Of a stretch of DNA of 64,000 nucleotides, positions 32,719 through 40,999 are shown piece by piece. Positions within the stretch are counted from its first letter, which is position 1; each line of letters starts with the position of its first letter. The position numbers and the translations under genes are program-made. Source of the stretch: Micromonospora pallida (GTDB lineage Bacteria; Actinomycetota; Actinomycetes; Mycobacteriales; Micromonosporaceae); the NCBI RefSeq assembly GCF_900090325.1, contig NZ_FMHW01000002.1, forward strand, positions 3,969,001 through 4,033,000, in the 5' to 3' direction. Under the pieces are notes generated by a model, which was not told the DNA's origin, ran no database searches, and saw only the letters and a list, made by a program, of their open reading frames with translations.

Positions 32719-33367
32719 GTAGCAACTCCTTCAGTCGTCTGATGTGCGCCCGCGCCGCCTCCCCGGCGGCGTCCGGGTCACCGGACCCGAGCGCCTCGAA
32801 GATGGCCTGGTGGTCGGCGACCGCCTGGGCCATGCCGCCGGTGAGGCTGGTGGACCGCATCGCGATCATGACCCGGCCCTGCACGCCGTCGAGCATCCGC
32901 ATCAGCACCGGGCTCTGCGCGGCCAGCCGGATCTCCCGGTGGAACGCCGCGTCGAGTTCGATGTGCCGGGCGAAGTCGCCGGCCGCGGCGACCTGCCGGT
33001 GCTCGGTGAGCAGGGCGAGCAGACGGCGGCGCAGCGCCGGGGTGTACCGCTCGGCGGCCAGCCGGGCCACCGCCCACTCCAGGGCCTCGCGGGCCTCGTA
33101 GAGGCTGACCAGTTCCTCACCCTCGATCCGGGCCACCACCGCGCCCCGGTTCATGGTCTCCCGGGCCAGGTCGTCGGTGACCAGGCGGATCACCGCGTCT
33201 CGGACCGGGCTGCGGCTGACCTGGAACTCCTCGGCCAGGGCCGGGACGCTGAGCCGGGCCCCGGGGCGCAGTTCCCCGGAGATGATCCGGTCCCGCAGGG
33301 TCCGGTAGATCAACTCGCCCACTCGCTCGCCGGTCTGGAGGTCGGCGTCCTGCGGGGTCACCGGCAT
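32705..33367 (-). CDS. GntR-family (FadR-type) transcriptional regulator
   Basis: A 220-residue regulator. The winged helix at about residues 15-80 shows LIYRTLRDRIISGELRPGARLSV, LAEEFQVSRSPVRDAVIRLV and a wing. A helical FCD effector domain at about 90-215 contains the metal-binding pattern AFHREIRLAAQSP and AVADHQAIFEAL. It probably senses a sugar acid or pathway intermediate and controls the operon it is embedded in. A GTG at 33418 overlapping the upstream stop (TAGTG) and a GTG at 33406 are alternative starts; the ATG at 33367 gives the normal family length. Confidence 0.88.
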   Translation of the reverse strand: MPVTPQDADLQTGERVGELIYRTLRDRIISGELRPGARLSVPALAEEFQVSRSPVRDAVIRLVTDDLARETMNRGAVVARIEGEELVSLYEAREALEWAVARLAAERYTPALRRRLLALLTEHRQVAAAGDFARHIELDAAFHREIRLAAQSPVLMRMLDGVQGRVMIAMRSTSLTGGMAQAVADHQAIFEALGSGDPDAAGEAARAHIRRLKELLRAAY

Positions 33368-33417
33368 CGTCAGGGCCGACGGCCCCGACGGGGAATGTGG
33401 CGTCACTGGTGTCCTCA

Positions 33418-34323
33418 CTAGTGTGGCTCGGGCCCGTCCGGCACCGCGGCGAGGAACGCGGCGGCGAAGCCGCGGTAGTTCGCGGCGACCGTCGCCACCG
33501 CCTGGGGGCGGGCCAGTTCCCCGGCGAGCAGCCCGCGCAGCGCGTCCCACCAGATGCTACGCCCGATAGCGAAGCCGGTGAATCCAGCGCCGGCCGCGTC
33601 GGCCAGCCAGCCCTCGACCTGCCGCACGGGCGCGCCGGCACCGAGCAGGATGCACTCGCCACCGGCGTCGGCGGCGATCCGGGCGGCGGTGCGGTAGTGC
33701 TCGGGCTGGTCCAGGTGCTCCAGCTTCCAGACGTCCACCGGGACCTCGTCGAGCAGTTCGGTCATCGCGCGGTGCACCAGGGCCGGGCGCAGTTCCCGCT
33801 CGTACCGTCCGCTGTCGCCGCCGACCGCGTCGAGCTGCGCGGACGTGGGCGGTACGAGCAGCTCGAACAGGAACCGGCCCCCGGTGTCGCGGACGGCGGC
33901 GGAGACCTCGGCGAGCCGGGCGCGCTGCACCCGGTTGCCCTCGGCGTCGCCCTCCACGTTGTAGCGCACCAGGACCTTCGGCAGGTCGGGCCGGTGGTGG
34001 TCCAGGTAGGACTTCAGGTCCGCCGGTTCGGTCTCGTAGATCTCGCAACCACCCCGCTCCACCGGCATGCTCACCGTCACCCCGTGGGCGCGGGCCCGTT
34101 CGGCGACGCCCGGGCCGAGGGCGTCGTCGACCAGGATGCCGGCGGGCGCGGCGAGACGTGGCTCGTCGGCCAGCGCCGCGAGGAGTCCCTCGGCCACCAT
34201 GTGCTTGCCGTCGCAGATCGCCGCCCGCTGCTCGGCGGTGGCGGTGCCGGTGTGGCCGTAGAGCGCCTTGGTGAGCCAGGGCCGCTGGTCCACGGCGAGG
34301 ATGAGCAGGTGCCGCTGGTTCAT
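33418..34323 (-). CDS. DUF2090 family class I aldolase-like protein (IolJ-type)
   Basis: A 301-residue TIM-barrel protein of DUF2090, the domain found fused to IolC kinases and associated with cleavage of 2-deoxy-5-keto-gluconate 6-phosphate. Diagnostic segments are LLILAVDQRPWLTKALYG at the start, AGILVDDALGPGV, KVLVRYNVEGD, FLFELLVPPTSAQLD, VWKLEHLD with the likely Schiff-base lysine, and GFAIGRSIWWDAL. It would split a ketosugar-acid phosphate into two three-carbon pieces. Its ATG overlaps by 4 nt the stop of the upstream dehydrogenase. It is the second aldolase of the locus beside the YihT-type enzyme. Confidence 0.85.
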   Translation of the reverse strand: MNQRHLLILAVDQRPWLTKALYGHTGTATAEQRAAICDGKHMVAEGLLAALADEPRLAAPAGILVDDALGPGVAERARAHGVTVSMPVERGGCEIYETEPADLKSYLDHHRPDLPKVLVRYNVEGDAEGNRVQRARLAEVSAAVRDTGGRFLFELLVPPTSAQLDAVGGDSGRYERELRPALVHRAMTELLDEVPVDVWKLEHLDQPEHYRTAARIAADAGGECILLGAGAPVRQVEGWLADAAGAGFTGFAIGRSIWWDALRGLLAGELARPQAVATVAANYRGFAAAFLAAVPDGPEPH

Positions 34324-35324
34324 CGGGCGTCCTCCGAGACGATGCAGGGCTTGAGGTAGTCACCGGCGACGAAGCGGGCGAACGCCTCGGGCAGGTCGGC
34401 GAGGGCGAGCGGCACGGTCAGCCGGTCCCGCAGGGCCGCGCCGGAGTTCCGTAGCAGGTCCCAGTTCGCCTCGACCTCGCTGGTGGGGAAGTAGAACGAG
34501 CGGATGGTGAACAGGTCGGTACGCCGCCAGCGCGGCGTCGCCGGCATGGTGTACGGCTGGTCGGACTCGCCGAGCGCGATCACCGCCCCGCCGGGGGCCA
34601 CCACCCGCTGCGCGGTCTCCCGGGCGGCGGTGACCCCGCTGACCTCGATGACCAGGTCGTACTGGTTCTCGCTTTCCAGGTCCTCGGCAGCCCGCGCGCC
34701 CAGCGCGACGGCGGTGGCGAGTCGGCCCTCGTGCGGGTCGGCGGCGTCAACGGCACCGATGCCGAACGCGCGGGCCACCGAGATCACCCCGAGGCCCAGC
34801 GGACCGGCGCCGACGACCAGCGCCCGGTCCACCCCGTCCGGCTGGGCGCGCTGCCACAGCCGCAGCGCGTGCGCGGCGGTGCCGACGGTGTCCAGACCCA
34901 GCACCGCCGTGGTCAGCGGGACGTCGTCGGGGACCGGGAGCAGACAGCGGGCGGGTACGTCGACATGTTCGGCGAAGCCGCCGTCGCGCTGCCAGCCGAT
35001 GAGCTGGGTCAACCGCAGGCACTGGTTGGTACGCCCGGCCACACAGCGCCGGCAGGTGCCACAGAAGACCGGGATGTAGACGATGGCACGGGTGCCGGTG
35101 GGCAGGTCGACCCCGGCGCCGACCTCGACGACGGTGCCGCCGATCTCGTGTCCGGGCACCACAGTCGAGCCCGAGCGCAGCAGCCGCTTGTCCGAGCCGC
35201 AGAGGGCACAGACGTCGACGCGCAGGCGTACCTCGCCCTCGGCGACCGGGCCGAGGGTGACCGTGTCGAAGTCGATCCGACCGTCGCCCGGGAACCGGGC
35301 ACGGACGCTGGTGGACGTCGTCAC
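34320..35324 (-). CDS. Zinc-dependent alcohol dehydrogenase (MDR)
   Basis: A 334-residue dehydrogenase with CALCGSDKRLLRSGSTVVPGHE as the catalytic-zinc region, CGTCRRCVAGRTNQC as the structural-zinc site and VVGAGPLGLGVISVARA as nucleotide motif. It differs clearly from the other dehydrogenase of this operon and lacks its GTD motif. The substrate is not predictable; sugar alcohol or aldehyde is likely from context. The GTG at 35324 overlaps the permease stop codon (GTGA) and the stop overlaps the aldolase ATG, so translation is coupled. Confidence 0.87.
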   Translation of the reverse strand: MTTSTSVRARFPGDGRIDFDTVTLGPVAEGEVRLRVDVCALCGSDKRLLRSGSTVVPGHEIGGTVVEVGAGVDLPTGTRAIVYIPVFCGTCRRCVAGRTNQCLRLTQLIGWQRDGGFAEHVDVPARCLLPVPDDVPLTTAVLGLDTVGTAAHALRLWQRAQPDGVDRALVVGAGPLGLGVISVARAFGIGAVDAADPHEGRLATAVALGARAAEDLESENQYDLVIEVSGVTAARETAQRVVAPGGAVIALGESDQPYTMPATPRWRRTDLFTIRSFYFPTSEVEANWDLLRNSGAALRDRLTVPLALADLPEAFARFVAGDYLKPCIVSEDAR

Positions 35325-36142
35325 TTGACGGCACCTCCGGTGATTCCACGCACCAGCCACCGCTGCGCGAAGATCGTCAACAGCAGGGCGGGCACTGAGA
35401 TGAGCGTGCTGGCAGCCATCAGCCCGCCGAAGTCGTTCGAGCCCTGGCCGATGAAGTTGAACGCGATGACGGTCAGCGGCAGGGTCCGGTCGTTGGCGAG
35501 CGCCAGGGCGAACAGGAAGTAGTTCCAGGAGAAGACGAAACTGAGCGTCAGCGCGACCGACAGACCCGGCAGGGCCAGCGGCAGGACGACGGTACGGAAC
35601 CGCTGCCACGGGGAGGCCCCGTCGATGAGCGTGGACTCCTCGATGCTGATCGGGATGTCCTCGAAGAACGGGATCAGCAGCCAGATGCAGAGCGGCAGCG
35701 TGATGATCAGGTGCGCCACGATGAGCAGGGCGTAGTTCAGCCCGGTGTTCGACGGCGCGTCGATGCGGATGGAGAGCACGAACAGCGGCAGGACGAAGAG
35801 CACACCCGGTGCCATCCGGGCGAGCAGGGTGACGAAGCCCAGCGTGGTGAGCTGCCGCCGGACCACCACGTACGCGGCGGGGGCGCCCAGCGCCAGGCCG
35901 AGCAGCGTGGACCCGCCGGCGACGACGAGACTGTTGACGATGTAGCGGCCGAACTCGAACCGCTCGAACAGGTTGGTGAAGTTCTCCAGGGTCAGCGGCG
36001 AGGTCACGTCGAACAGCGAGCCGGTGATGTCGACGTTGCGCCGCAGCGACGACCAGAGCATGAACAGCACCGGACCGAAGAAGATCACGGCGAAGACGGC
36101 GTACGCGGTGTAGACGCCGACCAGCCGCTTGCCCGTGTTCAC
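35321..36142 (-). CDS. ABC sugar transporter permease (MalG-type)
   Basis: A 273-residue permease with six transmembrane helices and the cytoplasmic EAA-type loop EESTLIDGASPWQRFRTVVLPLALPG that contacts the ATPase. It forms the inner-membrane channel with the next permease. The GTG at 36142 overlaps the stop of its partner by 4 nt. No ATP-binding gene is present in the operon, as is usual in actinobacteria that use a shared MsiK-type ATPase. Confidence 0.9.
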   Translation of the reverse strand: MNTGKRLVGVYTAYAVFAVIFFGPVLFMLWSSLRRNVDITGSLFDVTSPLTLENFTNLFERFEFGRYIVNSLVVAGGSTLLGLALGAPAAYVVVRRQLTTLGFVTLLARMAPGVLFVLPLFVLSIRIDAPSNTGLNYALLIVAHLIITLPLCIWLLIPFFEDIPISIEESTLIDGASPWQRFRTVVLPLALPGLSVALTLSFVFSWNYFLFALALANDRTLPLTVIAFNFIGQGSNDFGGLMAASTLISVPALLLTIFAQRWLVRGITGGAVK

Positions 36143-37002
36143 TTCGCGGCCCTCCTTCGTACCAGGGTGAAGACACCGGCGATCAGGACGACCAGCACCA
36201 GCAGGGCGATCTGGAGGGTGGCGGCGTAGCTCGGCTCCTGGTCGACGAACGCCTCGTTGTAGCCGTACACGTTGAGGGTGTTCGTGGCGTCGACCGGACC
36301 GCCCTGGGTCATGATGTAGATGGTGTCGAAGAAGCGGACGAGGTCCACGGTGCGCAGCAGCATCGCGACGGTCAGCACCGGCCGCAGCAGGGGCAGTCCG
36401 ATGTTCCACGCGGTACGCCAGCCGCTGGCGCCGTCGATGGAGGCCGCCTCGAACGGCTCCTCGGGCAGCGACCGGATCCCGGCGGCGATGATCAGCGCCA
36501 TGAACGGCGTCCACTGCCAGATGTCCACCAGGGCGATCGACCAGGGGGCGATCTCCGGGTCACCGAGCCAGACCACCGGGTCGATCCCGATCACGGCGAG
36601 CAGTTCGTTCGCCGCGCCCAGGCTCGGGTCCATGATCAGCAACCAGAGCAGGCCGACCGCCACCGACGCGGTGATGGCCGGGATGAGCATCATGCCCTGG
36701 AAGATCCGCCGGCCCGGCACGTCGAGGCTCATCACGTAGCCGAGCGCGAGCCCCAGCAGGGTCTCCACGAACAGGCAGACCACGAAGAGGAAGAGGGTGA
36801 CCTTCAGCGAGTTGTAGAAGGCCGGGTCGGCGAACATCCGGGCGTAGTTGTCGAAGGCGAGGAAGCCCGCGTTCGTGCCGTCGGACTGCCGGTCGGTCAC
36901 CGACAGCCAGACGGTGTACCCGATCGGCAGCAGGACCAGCAGGGCGGTGACCACCGTGGCCGGCACCACGAAGGGCCAGATTCCCCGGGCCGTCGGGTGC
37001 AC
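36139..37002 (-). CDS. ABC sugar transporter permease (MalF-type)
   Basis: A 287-residue permease with six helices and the EAA loop EAASIDGASGWRTAWNIGLPLLRP. The GTG at 37002 is the first start in frame but has no ribosome binding site. Just upstream, an ATG at 37091 opens the sequence MSTDTITKRASVPRPAP in another frame, 7 nt after the binding-protein stop. Joining it to the permease would need a shift near a G-rich run at about 37020-37045. Either the true start is 37002 or the gene carries a frameshift (or sequence error) in its N-terminal tail. Confidence 0.85.
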   Translation of the reverse strand: MHPTARGIWPFVVPATVVTALLVLLPIGYTVWLSVTDRQSDGTNAGFLAFDNYARMFADPAFYNSLKVTLFLFVVCLFVETLLGLALGYVMSLDVPGRRIFQGMMLIPAITASVAVGLLWLLIMDPSLGAANELLAVIGIDPVVWLGDPEIAPWSIALVDIWQWTPFMALIIAAGIRSLPEEPFEAASIDGASGWRTAWNIGLPLLRPVLTVAMLLRTVDLVRFFDTIYIMTQGGPVDATNTLNVYGYNEAFVDQEPSYAATLQIALLVLVVLIAGVFTLVRRRAAK

Positions 37003-37098
37003 GGTGCCGCGTCGGCGGCGTGCCCCCGCCCCCGTCCGGCCGGAGCGGGACGGGGGACGGACGCACGTTTCGTGATGGTGTCGGTGCTCATGGGATAC

Positions 37099-38391
37099 CT
37101 ACTCGGTGTTCTTCGCCAGCAGCGGGGTGAGGCCGTCCTGGATCTCCTTGGCCGCGTCCTCGGCGCTGGCCCGGCCGAGGATCACCTTGCCGACCGCGTC
37201 GCCGATGACCTTGCGCATCTCGGCGGCGGCAACACCGACCGGCCCGACCTCGGTCTCGCCGGTGGACTGCGCCTTGGTCAGCGCGGTGTTCCACTGCTTG
37301 AGGGTCTCGGTGTTCAGGGTGGCGGTGTAGGCCGGGTCCTCGGTGACCGAGGTGCGCGGCGGGGCGATGCCGGACTTGGTCAGCTCCAGCTGGGTCTCGG
37401 CGCTGGTGGCCCACTGGACGAACTTCCAGGCGGCGTCCTTGTTCTTCGAGAACGAGGAGACGGCCAGGCCCCAGGAGAGCACCGTGGTCTTCGAACCGGC
37501 GGAGCCGGCGGGGAAGTCGAGCACGCCGATGTTCTCGGCGACCTTGGAGGTCTTCGGGTCGACGATGCTGCTCAGCTCGTTGCTGGACTCCAGCTCCATG
37601 GCCGCGTTGCCGGCGGCGAAGAGAGCCGAGGACTGGGTGAAGGTGTTGTTGACCACGCCGGGCGGGCCGTACTCGCGGGCCAGGGTGGCGTAGCGGTCGA
37701 TCGCGGCGATCGCCTTCGGGTCGTCGAAGTTCGGCTTGCCGTCGGGCTTGGTCCAGGCCACGCCCTCGGAGTGCAGGAACGGGCCGAAGGTGAACGGCAG
37801 CGCGGCGGACTGCCCGCGCAGCGCGATCGGGGTGACCTTGCCGCCGGACTTCTGCTTGATCTGCTCGGCGGCGGTGGTCAGCTCGTCGAGGCTGGTCGGG
37901 GGCTTGACGCCGTACTGCTCGAACAGGTCGGTGCGGTAGTAGAGCACCACACCCTCGACGTTGATCGGCGCGGCGATCATCTTGTCGTCGACGGTCATGC
38001 CGGCGCGGACCGCCTCCGGGAAGTCGTCGACCTGGTAGTCGGCTGCTCCACTCGCCCGCTCGTCGAGCGGCTCGTAGTAGTTGGCCTTGGCGAACTGCGG
38101 GCCCTCCCGGGAGGGCAGCGTCATGAACACGTCCATCGACGAGCTGCGGGACTGGAGGTTGAGCTGCACCTTGTCCCGCATCTGCTGCTCGGCGAAGGTC
38201 TGCACCTTCACCGTGACGCCGGACTCCTGCTCGAACTCGTCGATCAACGGTTCGATGGCCCGCTGCCACGGGTGGTTGGACATGATCAGGTTGATCTCGT
38301 TGGCGGAGCCGGCGGAGTCCGAACCGCAGCCGGCGGTGAGCCCGCCGATCAGGGCCAGGGCGAGCGCCGTGCTCAGGTACCTGTGCCGCAT
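37099..38391 (-). CDS. ABC sugar-binding lipoprotein (family 1 solute-binding protein)
   Basis: A 430-residue extracellular solute-binding protein. The signal peptide ends in a lipobox LTAGC (Cys about residue 22), so it is anchored to the outer face of the membrane. The mature protein begins EINLIMSNHPWQRAIEPLIDEF and shows the two-lobe family 1 pattern for oligosaccharides or sugar derivatives. The ATG at 38391 gives a normal signal peptide. Its ligand would define the pathway; a sulfoquinovose glycoside is one candidate. Confidence 0.9.
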   Translation of the reverse strand: MRHRYLSTALALALIGGLTAGCGSDSAGSANEINLIMSNHPWQRAIEPLIDEFEQESGVTVKVQTFAEQQMRDKVQLNLQSRSSSMDVFMTLPSREGPQFAKANYYEPLDERASGAADYQVDDFPEAVRAGMTVDDKMIAAPINVEGVVLYYRTDLFEQYGVKPPTSLDELTTAAEQIKQKSGGKVTPIALRGQSAALPFTFGPFLHSEGVAWTKPDGKPNFDDPKAIAAIDRYATLAREYGPPGVVNNTFTQSSALFAAGNAAMELESSNELSSIVDPKTSKVAENIGVLDFPAGSAGSKTTVLSWGLAVSSFSKNKDAAWKFVQWATSAETQLELTKSGIAPPRTSVTEDPAYTATLNTETLKQWNTALTKAQSTGETEVGPVGVAAAEMRKVIGDAVGKVILGRASAEDAAKEIQDGLTPLLAKNTE

Positions 38392-38417
38392 GGGATGCCT
38401 TTCCGATTCGAGGGATG

Positions 38418-39527
38418 TCACTCGGTGACGAGGGGGGCGAGCCATCGGTGGAAGTCGTCGAGGTCGGCCGGGTCGGTGGTGCACCACTCCGGCGGTACAG
38501 GTCGGGTCCGGCCGGCGACGTCGGCCAGCGGCACCGGGTCGTACCCGGCCGCGTACGGGTCGGTGCCGGTGCGGTGCAGGCCGACCATGAGCCCGGTGGC
38601 CTGCTCGGCGAGCAGCCGCGCCGCGCGCCGGCCGGCCTCCGCCGCCTCCCGGCGGTCCACCTCGCTGGCCAGGGCGCCGGCCGACCGCTGCACCATGCCG
38701 AGGACCTCGCCCCGGGCGACGACCCCCAGTTCGGCGGTGACCAGCGCGGCCAGCCGGCGGGAGACGCCGCCCATCAGGATGCGGGTGTGGTTGACCGCGT
38801 CGAAGGGTTCGTCGGTCAGTTCACGGGCGGCGCCTTCGCTGGTCACCACGAACGCCCGGCCGTGCGCGTCGAGGGTGTCGGCGATCCGGCGGAGGAACTC
38901 CGCCCGGTCGAACGGCACCTCAGGGAGGAGGACCAGGTGCGGGGCGTGCGCCGGGTCTTCTCGGTGCCAGGTCGCGGCCAGTGCCAGCCAGCCCACCGAC
39001 CGGCCCAGGGTCTCCACGATCCGCACCGGTTCGATCGACCGCATGGCCGCGTGGTCGCGGGCCAGATCCGGTACGACCGTGGTCAGGTACCGCGCGGCGG
39101 AGCCGAACCCCGGGCAGTGGTCGACGCCGACCAGGTCGTTGTCGACGGTCTTCGGGATGCCGACCGTGTACAGCGGCAACCCGGCCCGCTCGGCGCGGTC
39201 GGTGAGCGCGCCGAGCAGCGCCATAGTGCCGTTGCCGCCGATCAGTGCCACCCCGTCGACGCGGTGCTCGGCGAGCGTCGCCACCGCCGCGTCGAGGTCG
39301 TCGTCGGTGACCGCCCGGCGGCCGGCGCCGAGCCAGGAGCCGCCCCGGCGGGTCCACTCCGGCGGGACGTCGGCGAGGGTGACCGGAGTGAACCGGCCGT
39401 CGACGAGTCCGTCCGGGCCACCGCGCAGGGCGAGCACGTCGTGTCCTTCGGCACCGGCGAGGAAGCCGCGCAGGCTCGCGTTGACGACGCTGGTCGGGGC
39501 CCCGGTCTGGCCGATGAGCAGGCGCAT
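38418..39527 (-). CDS. PfkA-family 6-phosphofructokinase-like sugar kinase
   Basis: A 369-residue kinase of the phosphofructokinase A fold. The nucleotide/diphosphate loop reads ALIGGNGTMALLGAL, and the catalytic loop reads GIPKTVDNDL, with the general-base Asp and a lysine where E. coli PfkA has glycine. ATP-dependent enzymes usually have GGDGS and PPi enzymes GGDDT with PKTIDND, so this protein is an atypical member and its phosphoryl donor cannot be fixed. Its place between an aldehyde dehydrogenase and a sugar importer, with a YihT-type aldolase nearby, suggests phosphorylation of 6-deoxy-6-sulfofructose or a related ketose at C1 rather than glycolytic duty. The ATG at 39527 starts directly at the first strand. 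Confidence 0.87.
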   Translation of the reverse strand: MRLLIGQTGAPTSVVNASLRGFLAGAEGHDVLALRGGPDGLVDGRFTPVTLADVPPEWTRRGGSWLGAGRRAVTDDDLDAAVATLAEHRVDGVALIGGNGTMALLGALTDRAERAGLPLYTVGIPKTVDNDLVGVDHCPGFGSAARYLTTVVPDLARDHAAMRSIEPVRIVETLGRSVGWLALAATWHREDPAHAPHLVLLPEVPFDRAEFLRRIADTLDAHGRAFVVTSEGAARELTDEPFDAVNHTRILMGGVSRRLAALVTAELGVVARGEVLGMVQRSAGALASEVDRREAAEAGRRAARLLAEQATGLMVGLHRTGTDPYAAGYDPVPLADVAGRTRPVPPEWCTTDPADLDDFHRWLAPLVTE

Positions 39528-39532
39528 GGCGA

Positions 39533-40999
39533 TCAGGCCCCCGCCGGGCGGGTCGCCACGCTGAGGAAGCTCTGGAACGCCTCCAGCCCCTGCCGGCCGC
39601 CCTCGTAGCCGAGGCCGGAGTCGGCGAGTCCGCCGAACGGGATCCACGGGGTGTTCGGGGTACCGGTGTTGACGCCGACGATGCCGGCGCGCAACCGCGC
39701 CGCGACCGCGTGCGCCGCATCCAGGTCGGTGCCGCAGACGTAGCCGGCGAGCCCGTACCCGGTGGCGTGGTGCAGCGCCAACGCCGCGTCGAGGTCGTCG
39801 TAGACGTGCACCGGGGCGACCGGCCCGAAGATCTCGCTGGTCATCGCGCGACTGTCCATCGGCGCGTCGAGCAGGACGGTCGGGGTGGCGTAGTGCCCGG
39901 CGGCCGGGGTCGGGGCGTTCGGGGTGACCGCGCGGGCGCCCTTGGCGACGGCCTCGTCGACCAGCTCGGCCATCCGCGCCGGGTCGCCGGCCGGGGCGAG
40001 CGGCCCGAGGTCGGTGCCGGGATCCCGGGGGTCACCGACGGCCAGCGCCCGGGTGGCCGCGACGAACGCCTCGGTGAACTCGGCGGCCACCTCCCGGGCG
40101 ACCAGGATCTGGTTCGCGGCGATGCAGGACTGGCCGTTGTTGCGGTACTTCGCCACGACCAGGGTCTGCGCGGCGGCCTGCGGGTCGGCGTCCGGCAGGA
40201 CGACGAACGGCGCGCAGCCGCCCAGTTCCAGGACGGTGCGCAGGAAGCGGGGTGCCGCCTGGGCGGCCACCAGCCGGCCGACCCGGGTCGACCCGGTGAA
40301 CGAGACCGCCTGCACGGCCGGGTCCGACAGCCACGGGTCGACCACGTCGGCGGGGGTGCCGAGCACGGTGGCGAGCACCCCGGCGGGCAGGTGCCGCTCG
40401 CACACGGCGGCGAGCACCAGCGAGGAGAGCGGGGCCAGCTCGGCGGGCTTGAACAGCACCGGGCAGCCGGCGGCGAGCGCCGGGGCGATCTTCCGGGCGG
40501 GGATGGAGACCGGGAAGTTCCACGGGGTGAGCACGGCGGCCACCCCGACCGGCCGGGTGGCCACCCGGTGCTCGTGCTGCGGCACCACCGTCAGCCGCTG
40601 GTCCTCCTGCCGCTCGACCAGGTCAGCCATGACCCGGAAGTAGGTGACGGTGAGCCCCAGCTCGGCGGTGGACTCGGCCAGCCGCTTGCCGGTCTCCCGG
40701 GTGATCAGGGCCGCCCAGTCCGGTCGGGTCGCCAGGGCCTCGACGTCGTCGGCGATCGCCCGCAACGCGGCGGCCCGCTGCGGCACCGGGGTCGCCGCCC
40801 AGGTCGGCAGCGCGGCGGTGGCGGCGGCGAGCGCCTCGGCGGCCTCGGCGGCGCCGCCGGTGACGACCTCGGTGAAGGCCGTCCCGGTGGCCGGGTCGAC
40901 CACGGGCAGCACCGGCCCGGACGCGCCGGTCGGGCCGGCGCCGATCCGCACCGCGCTCTTGGCGGCCAGTACCTCGTCGACGATGGAAAAGTCGGTCAC
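39533..40999 (-). CDS. NAD(P)-dependent aldehyde dehydrogenase
   Basis: A 488-residue aldehyde dehydrogenase. The active-site Cys is in NNGQSCIAANQ (about residue 283), the general-base Glu in TVLELGGCAPF (about 250), the cofactor loop in FTGSTRVG, and NFPVSIPARKIAPAL binds the dinucleotide. It resembles succinate-semialdehyde/lactaldehyde-type dehydrogenases. In sulfoglycolysis such enzymes oxidise sulfolactaldehyde to sulfolactate, which is the role I propose; lactaldehyde or another small aldehyde is the alternative. The GTG at 40999 overlaps the upstream stop (GTGA). Confidence 0.88.
   Translation of the reverse strand: MTDFSIVDEVLAAKSAVRIGAGPTGASGPVLPVVDPATGTAFTEVVTGGAAEAAEALAAATAALPTWAATPVPQRAAALRAIADDVEALATRPDWAALITRETGKRLAESTAELGLTVTYFRVMADLVERQEDQRLTVVPQHEHRVATRPVGVAAVLTPWNFPVSIPARKIAPALAAGCPVLFKPAELAPLSSLVLAAVCERHLPAGVLATVLGTPADVVDPWLSDPAVQAVSFTGSTRVGRLVAAQAAPRFLRTVLELGGCAPFVVLPDADPQAAAQTLVVAKYRNNGQSCIAANQILVAREVAAEFTEAFVAATRALAVGDPRDPGTDLGPLAPAGDPARMAELVDEAVAKGARAVTPNAPTPAAGHYATPTVLLDAPMDSRAMTSEIFGPVAPVHVYDDLDAALALHHATGYGLAGYVCGTDLDAAHAVAARLRAGIVGVNTGTPNTPWIPFGGLADSGLGYEGGRQGLEAFQSFLSVATRPAGA

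Noticed and set aside
33418..34323. DUF2090 protein considered as evidence for a myo-inositol operon
   Set aside because: No inositol dehydrogenase, IolE, IolD or IolB homologue is found in the locus, so only the aldolase relationship is retained.
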